From assembly GCA_004557975.1 (NCBI GenBank), contig SFEV01000013.1, positions 1-62,627 of the forward strand: 62,627 nt of DNA. The letters run 5' to 3'. The DNA comes from Lachnospiraceae bacterium (lineage in GTDB: Bacteria > Bacillota > Clostridia > Lachnospirales > Lachnospiraceae). The notes beneath the pieces were generated by a model that was not told where the DNA came from, ran no database searches, and saw only the letters and a program-made list of their open reading frames with translations. Each line of letters starts with the position of its first letter. Within the stretch, counting starts at the first letter, position 1. Shown in pieces: positions 33,469-42,556 of this stretch. A program made the position numbers and the translations under genes.

Positions 33469-36400
33469 ATGAAGAAAATTAATACAGTCCGGCAGAACCG
33501 ATGTGATGGAGAGATGAACGTGCTGTTTTTCGCGTGCTTTATTCTCTATACAGTTCTGCAGCTTTTTTCGGAAAATATGCAGCAGTTCCGCTTTGCGGAT
33601 GCGCTGAACCTGATGCTGTATATGGTGTTTGTTCCGGGTTTTCTTTTCATGCTCGGGTACCGTTTCCGGTGGAATCTCCATACCCAGTCTGCAGAGAATG
33701 CTAAAAAAAGCATCCTGCATACGGCAGCAAGATGCTACGGTTATTTTTTCCTTCTTGCACTGGGACAGGAGATGTTTTTACGGAAGCTTCCCTTCTCCTA
33801 CAGTGTGACAGAGATTCTGACAGTGATAACTGTTCCGTCAGTATCTGCCATTTTTTTTACAATGGCACTGACACTCGTTTTTGTGTGGGTATTTTTTGAC
33901 GGACTGTGCCATCTGACAAAAAACAGCCGGAGAGGTCTCGCTGCACTGGGGTTACTCTGTCTGCTGGGGGCTTTTTTGTGGAACGATCAGGAGACGTATG
34001 CTGTCGTGGCAGCTTTTACAGGCTCATCGGTCCATCAGGCTGTACCGGGGATTCCGTATTTTTCCTTTTTCCTGCTGGGTATCTGGTTTGAGGAAAAAAA
34101 GCCTGGATTCGACTGGAAACTGTTTGGAATTTCCGTGGCCGTGACTGTGGTATCTGCTCTGCTGTACCGCACACCACTTCGTGTACTGTGCAGAGTGACG
34201 ATTTCCGCGCTTCCGGTTTATCTTGTGTATGTGTCTGCGGAGTTTCTCTCAGACATCACGCTCCGATTCCGGACGGCAAAATTTGTCAGTACGACGATAG
34301 AGAGAGTTTATCTGGTTTATACGGCGCTTCTGTTTGGAATTCTTGGCTGGGGGATCACAGCTGATATGAGCTGGAAGAGGGTGCTGGTTCTGGCGGTACT
34401 GCTTCTCGCACTGCTTTATCTGGTGGTTCTCGGCTTCAACAGTTTCGGCTCTGCCTATGAGAAGGCAGTGGAATGCTTTGAATCCAGAGTACGCCACAGA
34501 ACTGCTGTTTATTTCCTGTTTTATACGCTGGCGTTTTGGCTTATGCTGGCGCTGGTGTTTTCTGAATTTATACGGCTCGGGAAGAGCTTTGTCTGGACCG
34601 GTGACGGTCTGACGCAGTATTATCCGCGGGCACTTTATTTTTGCCGGTATATCCGTGAGCTGGTTTCCAATATTCTGTCCGGTAATTTTACACTGCCGAT
34701 GTATGATTTCACCATCGGCTTTGGTTCGGAGATTACGTACAGTCTTGAGCCGCTGTATTTTCTGTATGCTCTGTTCGGAGAAGAGCATATTGAGTTTGCC
34801 TACAATCTGGTGACACTTCTGCGGTTTTATCTGGCAGGCATTACTTCCTCCGTTCTTTTTCTGTATTTCAAAAAGGATTATTTTGCATCGTTTCTGGGAA
34901 GCATCGTGTACGTATTCTGTGGGTTTGCTCTGTACGGAGGCGCCAAGCATACCATGTTTATGATACCGATGATTATGCTGCCGCTTCTGATTATTTCCAT
35001 GGAAGAAATTCTCAGAAAACGCCGCTGGTATCTCTGTACCATTTTTGTGGCAATATCCCTGTTCTCAAATTATTACTATCTGTATATGAACACGATTGCC
35101 ATGGGAATTTATTTCCTGGTGCGCTTTTTCTGCCAGAAAAAGAGAGAGGACAGGACAGTGCGCAATTTCATATCCCGCGGTCTCGTGATCTGCGGATCCT
35201 ATCTTCTTGGAGTGGGAATGTCCTGTATTGTGCTGGTGACGACGTTTGGCATGTATCTCGGTTCCGGCAGAAGCGGAAGCATCAGTATCAGTACGCCGTC
35301 GCTGTTCTACTATTCGGCCAATCGCCTTGTGAGGACATTTCTTACGTTCCTGACGACGGCAAATTCGCCGGGAGACTGGCTGAAGCTGGGATATCTGCCG
35401 ATTGCGATGCTCGCTGTAGTTTTCCTGTTTCTGAGAAAAGGCAGAAAAGAGCTGAAAATTTTCTGTGTGATTTCGCTTGTTTTTCTGGCGTTTCCGCTGT
35501 CAGGTTTTGTATTCAGCGGTTTCAGTGCAATTGTGAACCGCTGGTGCTATATGATTTCACTTCTTGTCGGATTTATCGTGGCATCCTGTTATGGGGAAAT
35601 GCTCCGGCTGACGAAACGTGATGTGCGGATTCTCGGAGGGACAGTCATCCTGTATGGATTTCTTGTATTTTACGCGGATGTACAGATCACTCAGTCCACG
35701 CGATACACAAAGCTTGCGTTCCTGTTTCTCGCTGTTACATTCATAGTTCTGCTGTTTGGACAGGAGTCGTACAAAAAGCTTTCGCGGGCGTCAAAACAGT
35801 GTATGATATTCCTGCTGACAGCAGTCCTCATATTTGCCCAGGGCTATACGGAATTTGCCATGAACAGCGAAATTGATGCTTATGTGGATCGGGACAGGAC
35901 ACAGGAAAAGATTACGGATACGCCTCTTGCTGCGATGTCGGAGATTGAGGATGACAGCTTTTACAGGTCTTCGGTGACTCAGCTTGATTATCTGACGAGT
36001 TCTGCGTCACTGATTCTTGATTTCAATCCTGTAACCATGGTCTGCAGTACACTGAATCAGAATGTAATGGAGTATCTGGGAAAAATGGGTTGTACGAGCT
36101 ACAGCGCCACACAGCTGCTGGGACTTGGATGCCGCACGTATCTGAGTGCCCTTGCTTCAGTCAAATATTACGCACGATATGGAGGACAGTCAAGACCGCT
36201 TCCGTACGGTTATGAGCAGGTGCTGAAGACAGAAGTGAACGGCAGGACGGCAAAAGTCAGTGAGAATCAGTATGCGCTCCCACTTGGATATACGTATTCG
36301 AAAGCGATTTCCGAGGAAGAGCTGGAGCAGTACGATGTTGCAAAGCGTCAGGAGGTCATGATGCAGCGGGTGGTCCTCGGAGACGTAAACAGGCAGTCCA

Positions 36401-37197
36401 TGGAAGATTCTGATGATTCACAGCAACAGACCGGACCGGACTCAGATATTACTGTTACCGGAAAGAGATGTGCCATCACATCTTTTGAAGAAAAAGGGAT
36501 CACGTACTCAGACAGTGGATTTACTGCCGGAGGAGATTACAGAAAATACAGACTGAAGCTTCAGTTTGAGGGTCTGGACAACTCAGAGACGTACCTGGTA
36601 CTGAAAAATGCGGTTCCGGAGGGGGCATCGGAGGATTATGAGGTACTTCTGACTGTAAAAGCAGGTGAAAATACGGTCAGTTATAGATTCCGTTCTGAAG
36701 ACTACCGGTATGGAAGCGGTCAGAGTGATTACATGATCAATCTCGGTTATTATGAAGAGGGCATAGATTCCTGTACAATCCGGATGGATTCTGCAGGTAC
36801 TCTGAAGTTTGATGATTTTGCTGTGTACTGTCAGCCGATGGAAAACACAAAGCAGTACACCGATGCACTGACGGAGAATGTTATGGAGCAGGTGGAGGTG
36901 GATACGAACCGTATCTCCGGTAAGATTTCTCTGGATGAAGACAAATATCTTGTGCTCAGCATTCCGTATCAGGGAGGATGGAGTGCACTGGTGGATGGCA
37001 GAACAGTGAAACCGGTACGCGCCAACTATATGTATATGGCTATTCCGCTGGAAGCCGGGGATCACACCATTGAGCTCAGTTTTGAAATTCCCGGTGTGAA
37101 ATATGCACTTGCCATCATGGCAGCATCAGTGGTATTATTTACAGGACTTTGCCTGATTACCTTTTTCAGGAACAGAAGAAGAAAAAAAGTAAAATAA
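33469..37197 (+). CDS. YfhO-family membrane protein fused to an N-terminal acyltransferase-like module
   Basis: 1242 residues and more than 20 membrane helices. The C-terminal 880 residues match YfhO, a GT-C-fold-like family used in wall or lipoteichoic acid glycosylation; the first large loop carries GDGLTQYYPRALYF near residue 378, where the catalytic acid is expected, and a soluble beta-rich domain sits before the last helix. The first 340 residues form a separate block of about ten helices; MLYMVFVPGFLFMLGYRF and IPYFSFFLLGIWFE recall membrane acyltransferases (Acyl_transf_3), but the catalytic His of that family is not evident. It heads a polysaccharide cluster with a GT2 enzyme. The fusion is unusual; the N-terminal call is tentative. 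Confidence 0.8.
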   Translation: MKKINTVRQNRCDGEMNVLFFACFILYTVLQLFSENMQQFRFADALNLMLYMVFVPGFLFMLGYRFRWNLHTQSAENAKKSILHTAARCYGYFFLLALGQEMFLRKLPFSYSVTEILTVITVPSVSAIFFTMALTLVFVWVFFDGLCHLTKNSRRGLAALGLLCLLGAFLWNDQETYAVVAAFTGSSVHQAVPGIPYFSFFLLGIWFEEKKPGFDWKLFGISVAVTVVSALLYRTPLRVLCRVTISALPVYLVYVSAEFLSDITLRFRTAKFVSTTIERVYLVYTALLFGILGWGITADMSWKRVLVLAVLLLALLYLVVLGFNSFGSAYEKAVECFESRVRHRTAVYFLFYTLAFWLMLALVFSEFIRLGKSFVWTGDGLTQYYPRALYFCRYIRELVSNILSGNFTLPMYDFTIGFGSEITYSLEPLYFLYALFGEEHIEFAYNLVTLLRFYLAGITSSVLFLYFKKDYFASFLGSIVYVFCGFALYGGAKHTMFMIPMIMLPLLIISMEEILRKRRWYLCTIFVAISLFSNYYYLYMNTIAMGIYFLVRFFCQKKREDRTVRNFISRGLVICGSYLLGVGMSCIVLVTTFGMYLGSGRSGSISISTPSLFYYSANRLVRTFLTFLTTANSPGDWLKLGYLPIAMLAVVFLFLRKGRKELKIFCVISLVFLAFPLSGFVFSGFSAIVNRWCYMISLLVGFIVASCYGEMLRLTKRDVRILGGTVILYGFLVFYADVQITQSTRYTKLAFLFLAVTFIVLLFGQESYKKLSRASKQCMIFLLTAVLIFAQGYTEFAMNSEIDAYVDRDRTQEKITDTPLAAMSEIEDDSFYRSSVTQLDYLTSSASLILDFNPVTMVCSTLNQNVMEYLGKMGCTSYSATQLLGLGCRTYLSALASVKYYARYGGQSRPLPYGYEQVLKTEVNGRTAKVSENQYALPLGYTYSKAISEEELEQYDVAKRQEVMMQRVVLGDVNRQSMEDSDDSQQQTGPDSDITVTGKRCAITSFEEKGITYSDSGFTAGGDYRKYRLKLQFEGLDNSETYLVLKNAVPEGASEDYEVLLTVKAGENTVSYRFRSEDYRYGSGQSDYMINLGYYEEGIDSCTIRMDSAGTLKFDDFAVYCQPMENTKQYTDALTENVMEQVEVDTNRISGKISLDEDKYLVLSIPYQGGWSALVDGRTVKPVRANYMYMAIPLEAGDHTIELSFEIPGVKYALAIMAASVVLFTGLCLITFFRNRRRKKVK

Positions 37198-37218
37198 TCT
37201 ATACCAGGAGAGAGAACC

Positions 37219-38181
37219 GTGATATACTCAATTATAATACCGTGTTACAGGTCATCGCAGACTATCCGCAAGGTGGTTGAGATGACGATGCAGGAGCTGG
37301 AAAAACTTGAAATTCACCAGTACGAGTTTGTTCTGGTGGATGACTGCTCGCCCGATGGAGGAGAGACCATGGCGGCGCTGATGGGGCTTGTCAGAGATTA
37401 CGACTGTGTGAGAGTCGTTGAGCTGGCAAAAAATGCGGGTCAGCACAATGCCGTTATGGCAGGACTGAATTATGCGCAGGGCGATGTGTTTATTGCCATG
37501 GATGATGATATGCAGACGCATCCATCCCAATTGAAATATCTGCTGGCGGAGTTTGAGAAAGGCTATGACATCGTATATGGCTATTACCCGCAGAAAAAAC
37601 ACAGTAAATTCCGGAATTTTGGCAGCTATATCAACTATCTTTCATTCCGTATTCTGCTGAAGAAGCCGAAGGATCTGAAGACTTCAAGTTTCTGGGTGAT
37701 CAGACGGTTTGTACGGGATTATTGCGTGGAATATAAGAGTGCCAATACACATTTACAGGGACTGTTTCTGCGCACGACGCGCAACATCAGTTCTGTGCCG
37801 ATTCAGCATTTTGAGCGGGAAGTAGGCAAATCAAACTATACATTCAAAAAGCTTGTGCATCTGTGGTCGAATATCATCGGTTTTTCGATCGTACCGCTGC
37901 AGCTTGCCACGTACACCGGTTTCTTTTTTGCCATGATCGGATTTATTGCGACCATTGCGGTCGTTATTATGAAGATTATGCGGCCGGTTACGTATATCGG
38001 CTGGCCGTCCACCATGGCGGTGATCTGCTTTTTCTCGGGGATCAATCTTCTGTTTATGGGAATGATTGGAGAGTACGTCGGACGTATATTTCTGGGTATG
38101 AGCAGGAATCCCCAGTTTGTTGTGCGGTGTGTACACCAGCAGCAGAAGGATGCAGACAGAAGCTGCAGTGACAGGTCATAA
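37219..38181 (+). CDS. GT2 glycosyltransferase of the GtrB/dolichol-phosphate type
   Basis: 320 residues. GT2 domain at 1-225: IIIPCYRSSQTI, LVDDCSPDGG, AKNAGQHNAVMAGL and the metal-binding DDDMQTHP; then two membrane helices (about 230-290). This plan is that of enzymes that load a sugar from UDP- or GDP-sugar onto a polyprenyl phosphate, the donor used by YfhO-type transferases, which fits the gene directly upstream. The start is GTG at 37219 with AGGAG eight bases before it. The sugar is unknown. Confidence 0.9.
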   Translation: MIYSIIIPCYRSSQTIRKVVEMTMQELEKLEIHQYEFVLVDDCSPDGGETMAALMGLVRDYDCVRVVELAKNAGQHNAVMAGLNYAQGDVFIAMDDDMQTHPSQLKYLLAEFEKGYDIVYGYYPQKKHSKFRNFGSYINYLSFRILLKKPKDLKTSSFWVIRRFVRDYCVEYKSANTHLQGLFLRTTRNISSVPIQHFEREVGKSNYTFKKLVHLWSNIIGFSIVPLQLATYTGFFFAMIGFIATIAVVIMKIMRPVTYIGWPSTMAVICFFSGINLLFMGMIGEYVGRIFLGMSRNPQFVVRCVHQQQKDADRSCSDRS

Positions 38182-38191
38182 AGGAGGAAGC

Positions 38192-39367
38192 ATGAAAAAG
38201 TTAATGATAATGGGCGCCGGTATTTACCAGGTGCCGCTGATAAAAAAAGCAAAAGAAATGGGAATTTACACCATTGCTGTCAGTATCCCCGGCAATTATC
38301 CGGGCTTTGCTCTGGCAGATAAAGTCTGCTACGAGAATACTGTTGATTATGAGCGGGTTCTGCAGGTGGCAAAGGAGGAGAAGATCGACGGAATTGTGAC
38401 TGCAGGCACCGATGTGGCAGTCATCACGATCGGAAAGGTCTGCGATGAGCTGGGACTTACAGGGCTGAGCTTTGAAGCGGCTCAGATTGCTTCCAACAAA
38501 ATCCTGATGAAAAAGAAATATGAGGAGTACGGCGTGCGCACGGCACGTTTCCGTGAGGTATCCTTTGAGGATGACCTGTACGCCAAAACAGAGGGACTTA
38601 ATTTTCCTCTGATCTTCAAGGCGATTGACACTTCAGGAAGCCGTGGCATTATCCGCGTCAATTCCAGAGAAGAGTTTGAAGAGGCCCGCAGTATCGTGAA
38701 GGCAAGTACCCGCAATGATTTCTTTATTATCGAAGAGTTTATTGAGGGGGAAGAGTTCGGCGCTCAGGCATTCGTTTACCGCGGAGAAGTGAAATTCATT
38801 CTTCCTCATGGAGATTACGTTTTTCACGGTGATACGGGAGTGCCGATCGGTCATTTTGCACCGTATCAGCTTGGCGAAGAGATCATTGCAGATGCAAAGC
38901 AGCAGCTGGAGCTGGCCATCCGCGCCATGGGACTGGATAACTGTGCGATCAATGCAGACTTTATCCTGAAGGATGGAAAGACGTACGTCCTGGAGCTTGG
39001 CGGCAGGTCGGGGGCCACATGTCTGGCAGAGCTTGTGTCAATCTACTACGGATACGATTATTATGAAAAGCTGATTCTGGCTGCTCTCGGCGAGGATGTT
39101 GATTTCCCGCAGGAACAGGCTGTGCCGAATGCAAGCATGCTGCTGCGCAGTGACCGGGACGGTGTGATCAGGGAGATCCGAAACGAAAATAAGCCGGATG
39201 AGGATATCTACGAGATTCAGTTTGATCACGGTGTGGGAGATCATGTAAAGAAATTCCATGTGGGTCCGCATCGCATCGGCCATGTGATTGCAAAGGGAGA
39301 AACGCTGGAAGCGGCTGTGGAGAAACTGAATGAGGCGCTTGGCAGGATACATATTGTAGTGGAATAA
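38192..39367 (+). CDS. ATP-grasp ligase-type protein
   Basis: 391 residues. A Rossmann-like N-terminal part (MIMGAGIYQVPLIKKAKEMG) precedes an ATP-grasp fold: KILMKKKYEEYGV, PLIFKAIDTSGSRG, IIEEFIEGEEFGAQAF and NADFILKDGKTYVLELGGRSG with the Mg2+-binding residues. Such proteins join a carboxylate to an amine at the cost of ATP. In polysaccharide clusters they may modify a sugar acid or amino acid; nothing here names the substrate. The ATG at 38192 has AAGGAGG upstream; an earlier frame overlapping the GT2 gene is rejected. Confidence 0.82.
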   Translation: MKKLMIMGAGIYQVPLIKKAKEMGIYTIAVSIPGNYPGFALADKVCYENTVDYERVLQVAKEEKIDGIVTAGTDVAVITIGKVCDELGLTGLSFEAAQIASNKILMKKKYEEYGVRTARFREVSFEDDLYAKTEGLNFPLIFKAIDTSGSRGIIRVNSREEFEEARSIVKASTRNDFFIIEEFIEGEEFGAQAFVYRGEVKFILPHGDYVFHGDTGVPIGHFAPYQLGEEIIADAKQQLELAIRAMGLDNCAINADFILKDGKTYVLELGGRSGATCLAELVSIYYGYDYYEKLILAALGEDVDFPQEQAVPNASMLLRSDRDGVIREIRNENKPDEDIYEIQFDHGVGDHVKKFHVGPHRIGHVIAKGETLEAAVEKLNEALGRIHIVVE

Positions 39368-39399
39368 AGGAGAAAATTACGGGAAAAAGAATTGTAACA

Positions 39400-39476
39400 A
39401 ACGGAACTGTAATAAAGAAAACTGTGATAAGATAAAAAAGAAAACTGTGATAAGATAATAAAGAAAACTGTAATAA
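39400..39476. repeat. Tandem repeat, 23-bp period
   Basis: The unit AAAGAAAACTGTGATAAGAT occurs three times with its G at 39417, 39440 and 39463; the third copy is slightly changed and a partial copy (GAACTGTAATAAAG) lies before the first. AT-rich, noncoding, between two converging genes. Confidence 0.8.
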
Positions 39477-39486
39477 GAGATTATAT

Positions 39487-39508
39487 AAGGGGCTGTCATC
39501 AGCCCCTT
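39487..39508. terminator. Hairpin between convergent polysaccharide genes
   Basis: AAGGGGCTG (39487-39495) pairs with CAGCCCCTT (39500-39508) around TCAT. No clean T run follows on either strand, and it overlaps the stop of the flippase gene, so it may be a weak terminator. Confidence 0.55.
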
Positions 39509-40973
39509 AATTATTGTCATTTTTCTTTTTTCCGGCCCGCAGTGCCTTCTGTATCTCTCTCAGCTGAGGAAGGAAATATTTCAGACATACAGGTGCGGCG
39601 CAGATTACAATCAGATACCGGACAAAGGATGGAAAATCAAACAGAAGCATTGTAACCATGCACAGCACGAACCAGGTGCAGGAAATTCGAAGGGTGCGTG
39701 CCAGGGGAATAATCTGTTCTCCTGTGATATGCTTTTCCATCATCGCCTGCATCACCATCAGAACCAGATAGCAGAAGGCTGTGGTGTAAGCAGCTGCCCT
39801 GTAGCCGAACATCCGGATGAAAATATAGTTCAGAATAATATTCAGAAACATGACGGACACGGTGGAAACGGCGACAAAGCCTGTTTTTTTGTGATAATTC
39901 TGAATTGCCGTGTAGCTGTAGCTGTAAAAACGGAACAGCGTACCTGTCACCATCGGTGCGATAAGGTAAATTGCATCCTGATACCGCTTTCCGCCGAGAA
40001 TGAAAATAATCTCCGGTGCAAACAGCACAAGGCCAAGAGAGATCAGCCCAAAAGTATGCATCAGAATACTCCAGTATTTCTGGATATCCCGACTTTCATC
40101 GCGGGCAATCTTTTCATACATCCAGGGAAGCCATGCATTCCAGACAGAATCCTCCAGAATCCAGATGATATAGGAGACTGTCGTGGACAGAGAGACAATG
40201 GAACTGCTGACCTTGCTGACCATGTAGGTGACCATCAGCTTGTCCGCCTGGTTCATGATCTGAATGGAGAGCATCTCCGGAATCAGAGGAATACTGAAAC
40301 GAAGGGCATATCGCCAGTAGGTGAGATTAACGAGTCTGCGGCCCTGCATGAGCATCACGATGCCGATGCACAGGCCTCCGACGATCATCGGAATATAATA
40401 TCCCGCAATACGGAAAGTCACGAGATCTTCCGCGTAGCCTGTATTTTTTCCGATAACGACAAACAGAACAGCCAGCAGCGTTGCCGGGACAACTGTGGCG
40501 GCCGTAAAGGATGTGCTTGCCTTGTAGCGCATCATCTGCTTTTCGCGGCGCTGAAAGTACAGAATACTGGTGTGTGCGTACGTGTACAGAAACGCGATAT
40601 ACAGCATGAAATCTGTCATGGAGCATATTTTTTCAACCGGTTCCTTCAGAATCAAAAACAGGATAAAAAAACCGGTGATCGAGAGATAGGAAAGCGTTTG
40701 TACACTTGACACGAATTCATTAAACTTATCTTTAACGTCATATTTGGCACGCTCCACACTGCGGTACAGTGACAGCGACATTACAGGTGCGAAAATCAGC
40801 AGCCATGACTCAAACAGCTTGTACTGGTTGAACTGCTCGTTCGACAGAAGCCGTGTAAAGACCGGTGTCGTCAGAAACGTGATACCGCGGACGAAAAGCT
40901 GTGAAAGCACGTAAAAAAAACCTGCCTTGACAGCAATTTTATTCAGAGAGCTGCGCTCCTGCTTCTGGGACAT
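39507..40973 (-). CDS. Polysaccharide flippase (Wzx/MATE-MVF type)
   Basis: 488 residues, 12 to 14 membrane helices. The N-terminus (KAGFFYVLSQLFVRGITFLTTPVFTRLLS) and central IPEMLSIQIMNQADKLMV segment are those of polysaccharide exporters that flip lipid-linked repeat units across the membrane. The C-terminus is basic (RAGKKK). It is co-oriented with the CapK-like gene, 70 bases downstream of it, and faces the GT2/ATP-grasp pair. Exact cargo unknown. Confidence 0.9.
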   Translation of the reverse strand: MSQKQERSSLNKIAVKAGFFYVLSQLFVRGITFLTTPVFTRLLSNEQFNQYKLFESWLLIFAPVMSLSLYRSVERAKYDVKDKFNEFVSSVQTLSYLSITGFFILFLILKEPVEKICSMTDFMLYIAFLYTYAHTSILYFQRREKQMMRYKASTSFTAATVVPATLLAVLFVVIGKNTGYAEDLVTFRIAGYYIPMIVGGLCIGIVMLMQGRRLVNLTYWRYALRFSIPLIPEMLSIQIMNQADKLMVTYMVSKVSSSIVSLSTTVSYIIWILEDSVWNAWLPWMYEKIARDESRDIQKYWSILMHTFGLISLGLVLFAPEIIFILGGKRYQDAIYLIAPMVTGTLFRFYSYSYTAIQNYHKKTGFVAVSTVSVMFLNIILNYIFIRMFGYRAAAYTTAFCYLVLMVMQAMMEKHITGEQIIPLARTLRISCTWFVLCMVTMLLFDFPSFVRYLIVICAAPVCLKYFLPQLREIQKALRAGKKKNDNN

Positions 40974-41043
40974 GATGAAGCCTCCTGTTATTACACTTAT
41001 TCCGGATACTGTAACACTCCGGAGGGCGGCATTTGTATACCGG

Positions 41044-42354
41044 TTATTTTACGTTGCAGACGAAACAGCGCAGCTTTCCGTTGGGATCGGGCGGAATGAC
41101 ATCGAGCCATCTCACCTCAATGCGAAATTCTTCTCCGTAAAGTTCTTTCAGACGTTTCAGGAAGAAATCTGAAATTTCCTGATCGGAATAAGTTGTATCC
41201 TTCGGGTCACGTACAAGCTCTATGCGAAGATCGTGATAAGAATCCTGCACGTAGCGGAACTGAGCGATTCCGGTGATTCCGTTGGGGATTTTTCGCAGCT
41301 CCAGAACAGAAGTTTCATCTCCGTTTTCGTGCTTGACGGTATCGTTTAAGCGTCCCTGAATTTTTGTGACGTAACGGATACCTTCTTTCGTATAGGAAGA
41401 TGCAATATCACCCACTTCGTAGTTGATGATCGGAAAATCATGCTTGTAGAGTGCAGTCAGAATGACCTTTCCATTGTCTGCAAGGCGGTTCTGGTCATCA
41501 TAAATATTGACAACATGCGTATCGTTGCACGCATCGTAATAGTCGTTTCCCGGACGTTTTACGAGACAGCTTCCTGTTTCATCGCAGCCGTAGCAGTCCG
41601 TCAGTCCCGGACCAAAGGTCTTTTCCAGAATGGAACGTGTCACCTCATCCACCATCTCGCTGACCGGAATATACCATTTCGGATGACGGATCGTCAGATT
41701 GTGTTTCTGGGCGTAAAGCGCAATGCGCACAATGCAGTTTTTGCGCAGACAGATCAGGTCAGGAGCATATTCATTCAGCTCCCGGATCACATCCGGCATT
41801 CCTTCATCGGTACAGCGTCTTTCGGAGAGAATACGACGCTGAAGGATTCCAAGTTTCTGGACAACAGAGTCACGCTTTTTCTTTTCTGTACGGTAGCTGG
41901 ATTCGAAAGAGACCATTTTCCCGAAGAAAGGATTGTATCCGAATGTCATCAGTGTGCGGATCCAGCTTGCATTTGCGCATGCATGTTCTCTCTGAGACTG
42001 ATACAGCTTCAGCGGAACACCTGTGGAGCCGCTGGTGCTGGTGGCATCCCAGGAGTCGCGCCTGTCCGGATTGGAATCGTAGAGTTCCTTCATCCATTCA
42101 CGCAGCTCGGCCTTTGTGAGAATCGGAAATCTGACGAGATCCTCACTGCAGTGAAAATCATCCGGCGTCAGATGATTTTCATCAAATCTTTTGCGATAAA
42201 ACGGAATTTCATACGCGCTTTTCATCAGTTTATGTATATTACGGTTCTGCTTTTTCTTGATCTTACTCCGGCTTTTGGAGAAATCTTTATCCAGGATCAG
42301 CAGATATCCGAGCGTCGCCAGATTCCCCAGCTTTTTCTGTAAATTCAAACTCAT
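41044..42354 (-). CDS. PaaK/CapK-like adenylate-forming protein
   Basis: 436 residues. Related to phenylacetate-CoA ligase and to the CapK proteins of capsule clusters: TSTSGSTGVPLKLYQSQRE is the P-loop of adenylate-forming enzymes, YGCDETGSC matches the second core motif, and INYEVGD the ribose-binding Asp. In polysaccharide loci these are thought to activate an acid for sugar modification; the acid is unknown. The start at 42354 follows AAAGGAG; an in-frame ATG at 42405 is rejected. Confidence 0.85.
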   Translation of the reverse strand: MSLNLQKKLGNLATLGYLLILDKDFSKSRSKIKKKQNRNIHKLMKSAYEIPFYRKRFDENHLTPDDFHCSEDLVRFPILTKAELREWMKELYDSNPDRRDSWDATSTSGSTGVPLKLYQSQREHACANASWIRTLMTFGYNPFFGKMVSFESSYRTEKKKRDSVVQKLGILQRRILSERRCTDEGMPDVIRELNEYAPDLICLRKNCIVRIALYAQKHNLTIRHPKWYIPVSEMVDEVTRSILEKTFGPGLTDCYGCDETGSCLVKRPGNDYYDACNDTHVVNIYDDQNRLADNGKVILTALYKHDFPIINYEVGDIASSYTKEGIRYVTKIQGRLNDTVKHENGDETSVLELRKIPNGITGIAQFRYVQDSYHDLRIELVRDPKDTTYSDQEISDFFLKRLKELYGEEFRIEVRWLDVIPPDPNGKLRCFVCNVK

Positions 42355-42411
42355 GGAATTACACTCCTTTGATGTGATTGACAAATAAAAGTCTTTCGCG
42401 GGCACGATAGC

Positions 42412-42440
42412 AGTATAGCAGAATTGAAAGCACCTGACAA
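42412..42440 (-). promoter_or_regulatory. Sigma-A promoter of the CapK-like/flippase unit
   Basis: Read on the minus strand: TTGTCA (42440-42435), 17-base spacer, TATACT (42417-42412). Confidence 0.7.
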
Positions 42441-42556
42441 GAAATTAGAATAATTTAAGAAAATTTCAGAATTTGCGGGGTTAAAAAACATAGTAAGGTA
42501 TGTTATACTGCATTTTGACAAAGAACGAATATTCAGATAAAAAAGAGGAAAAAGCT

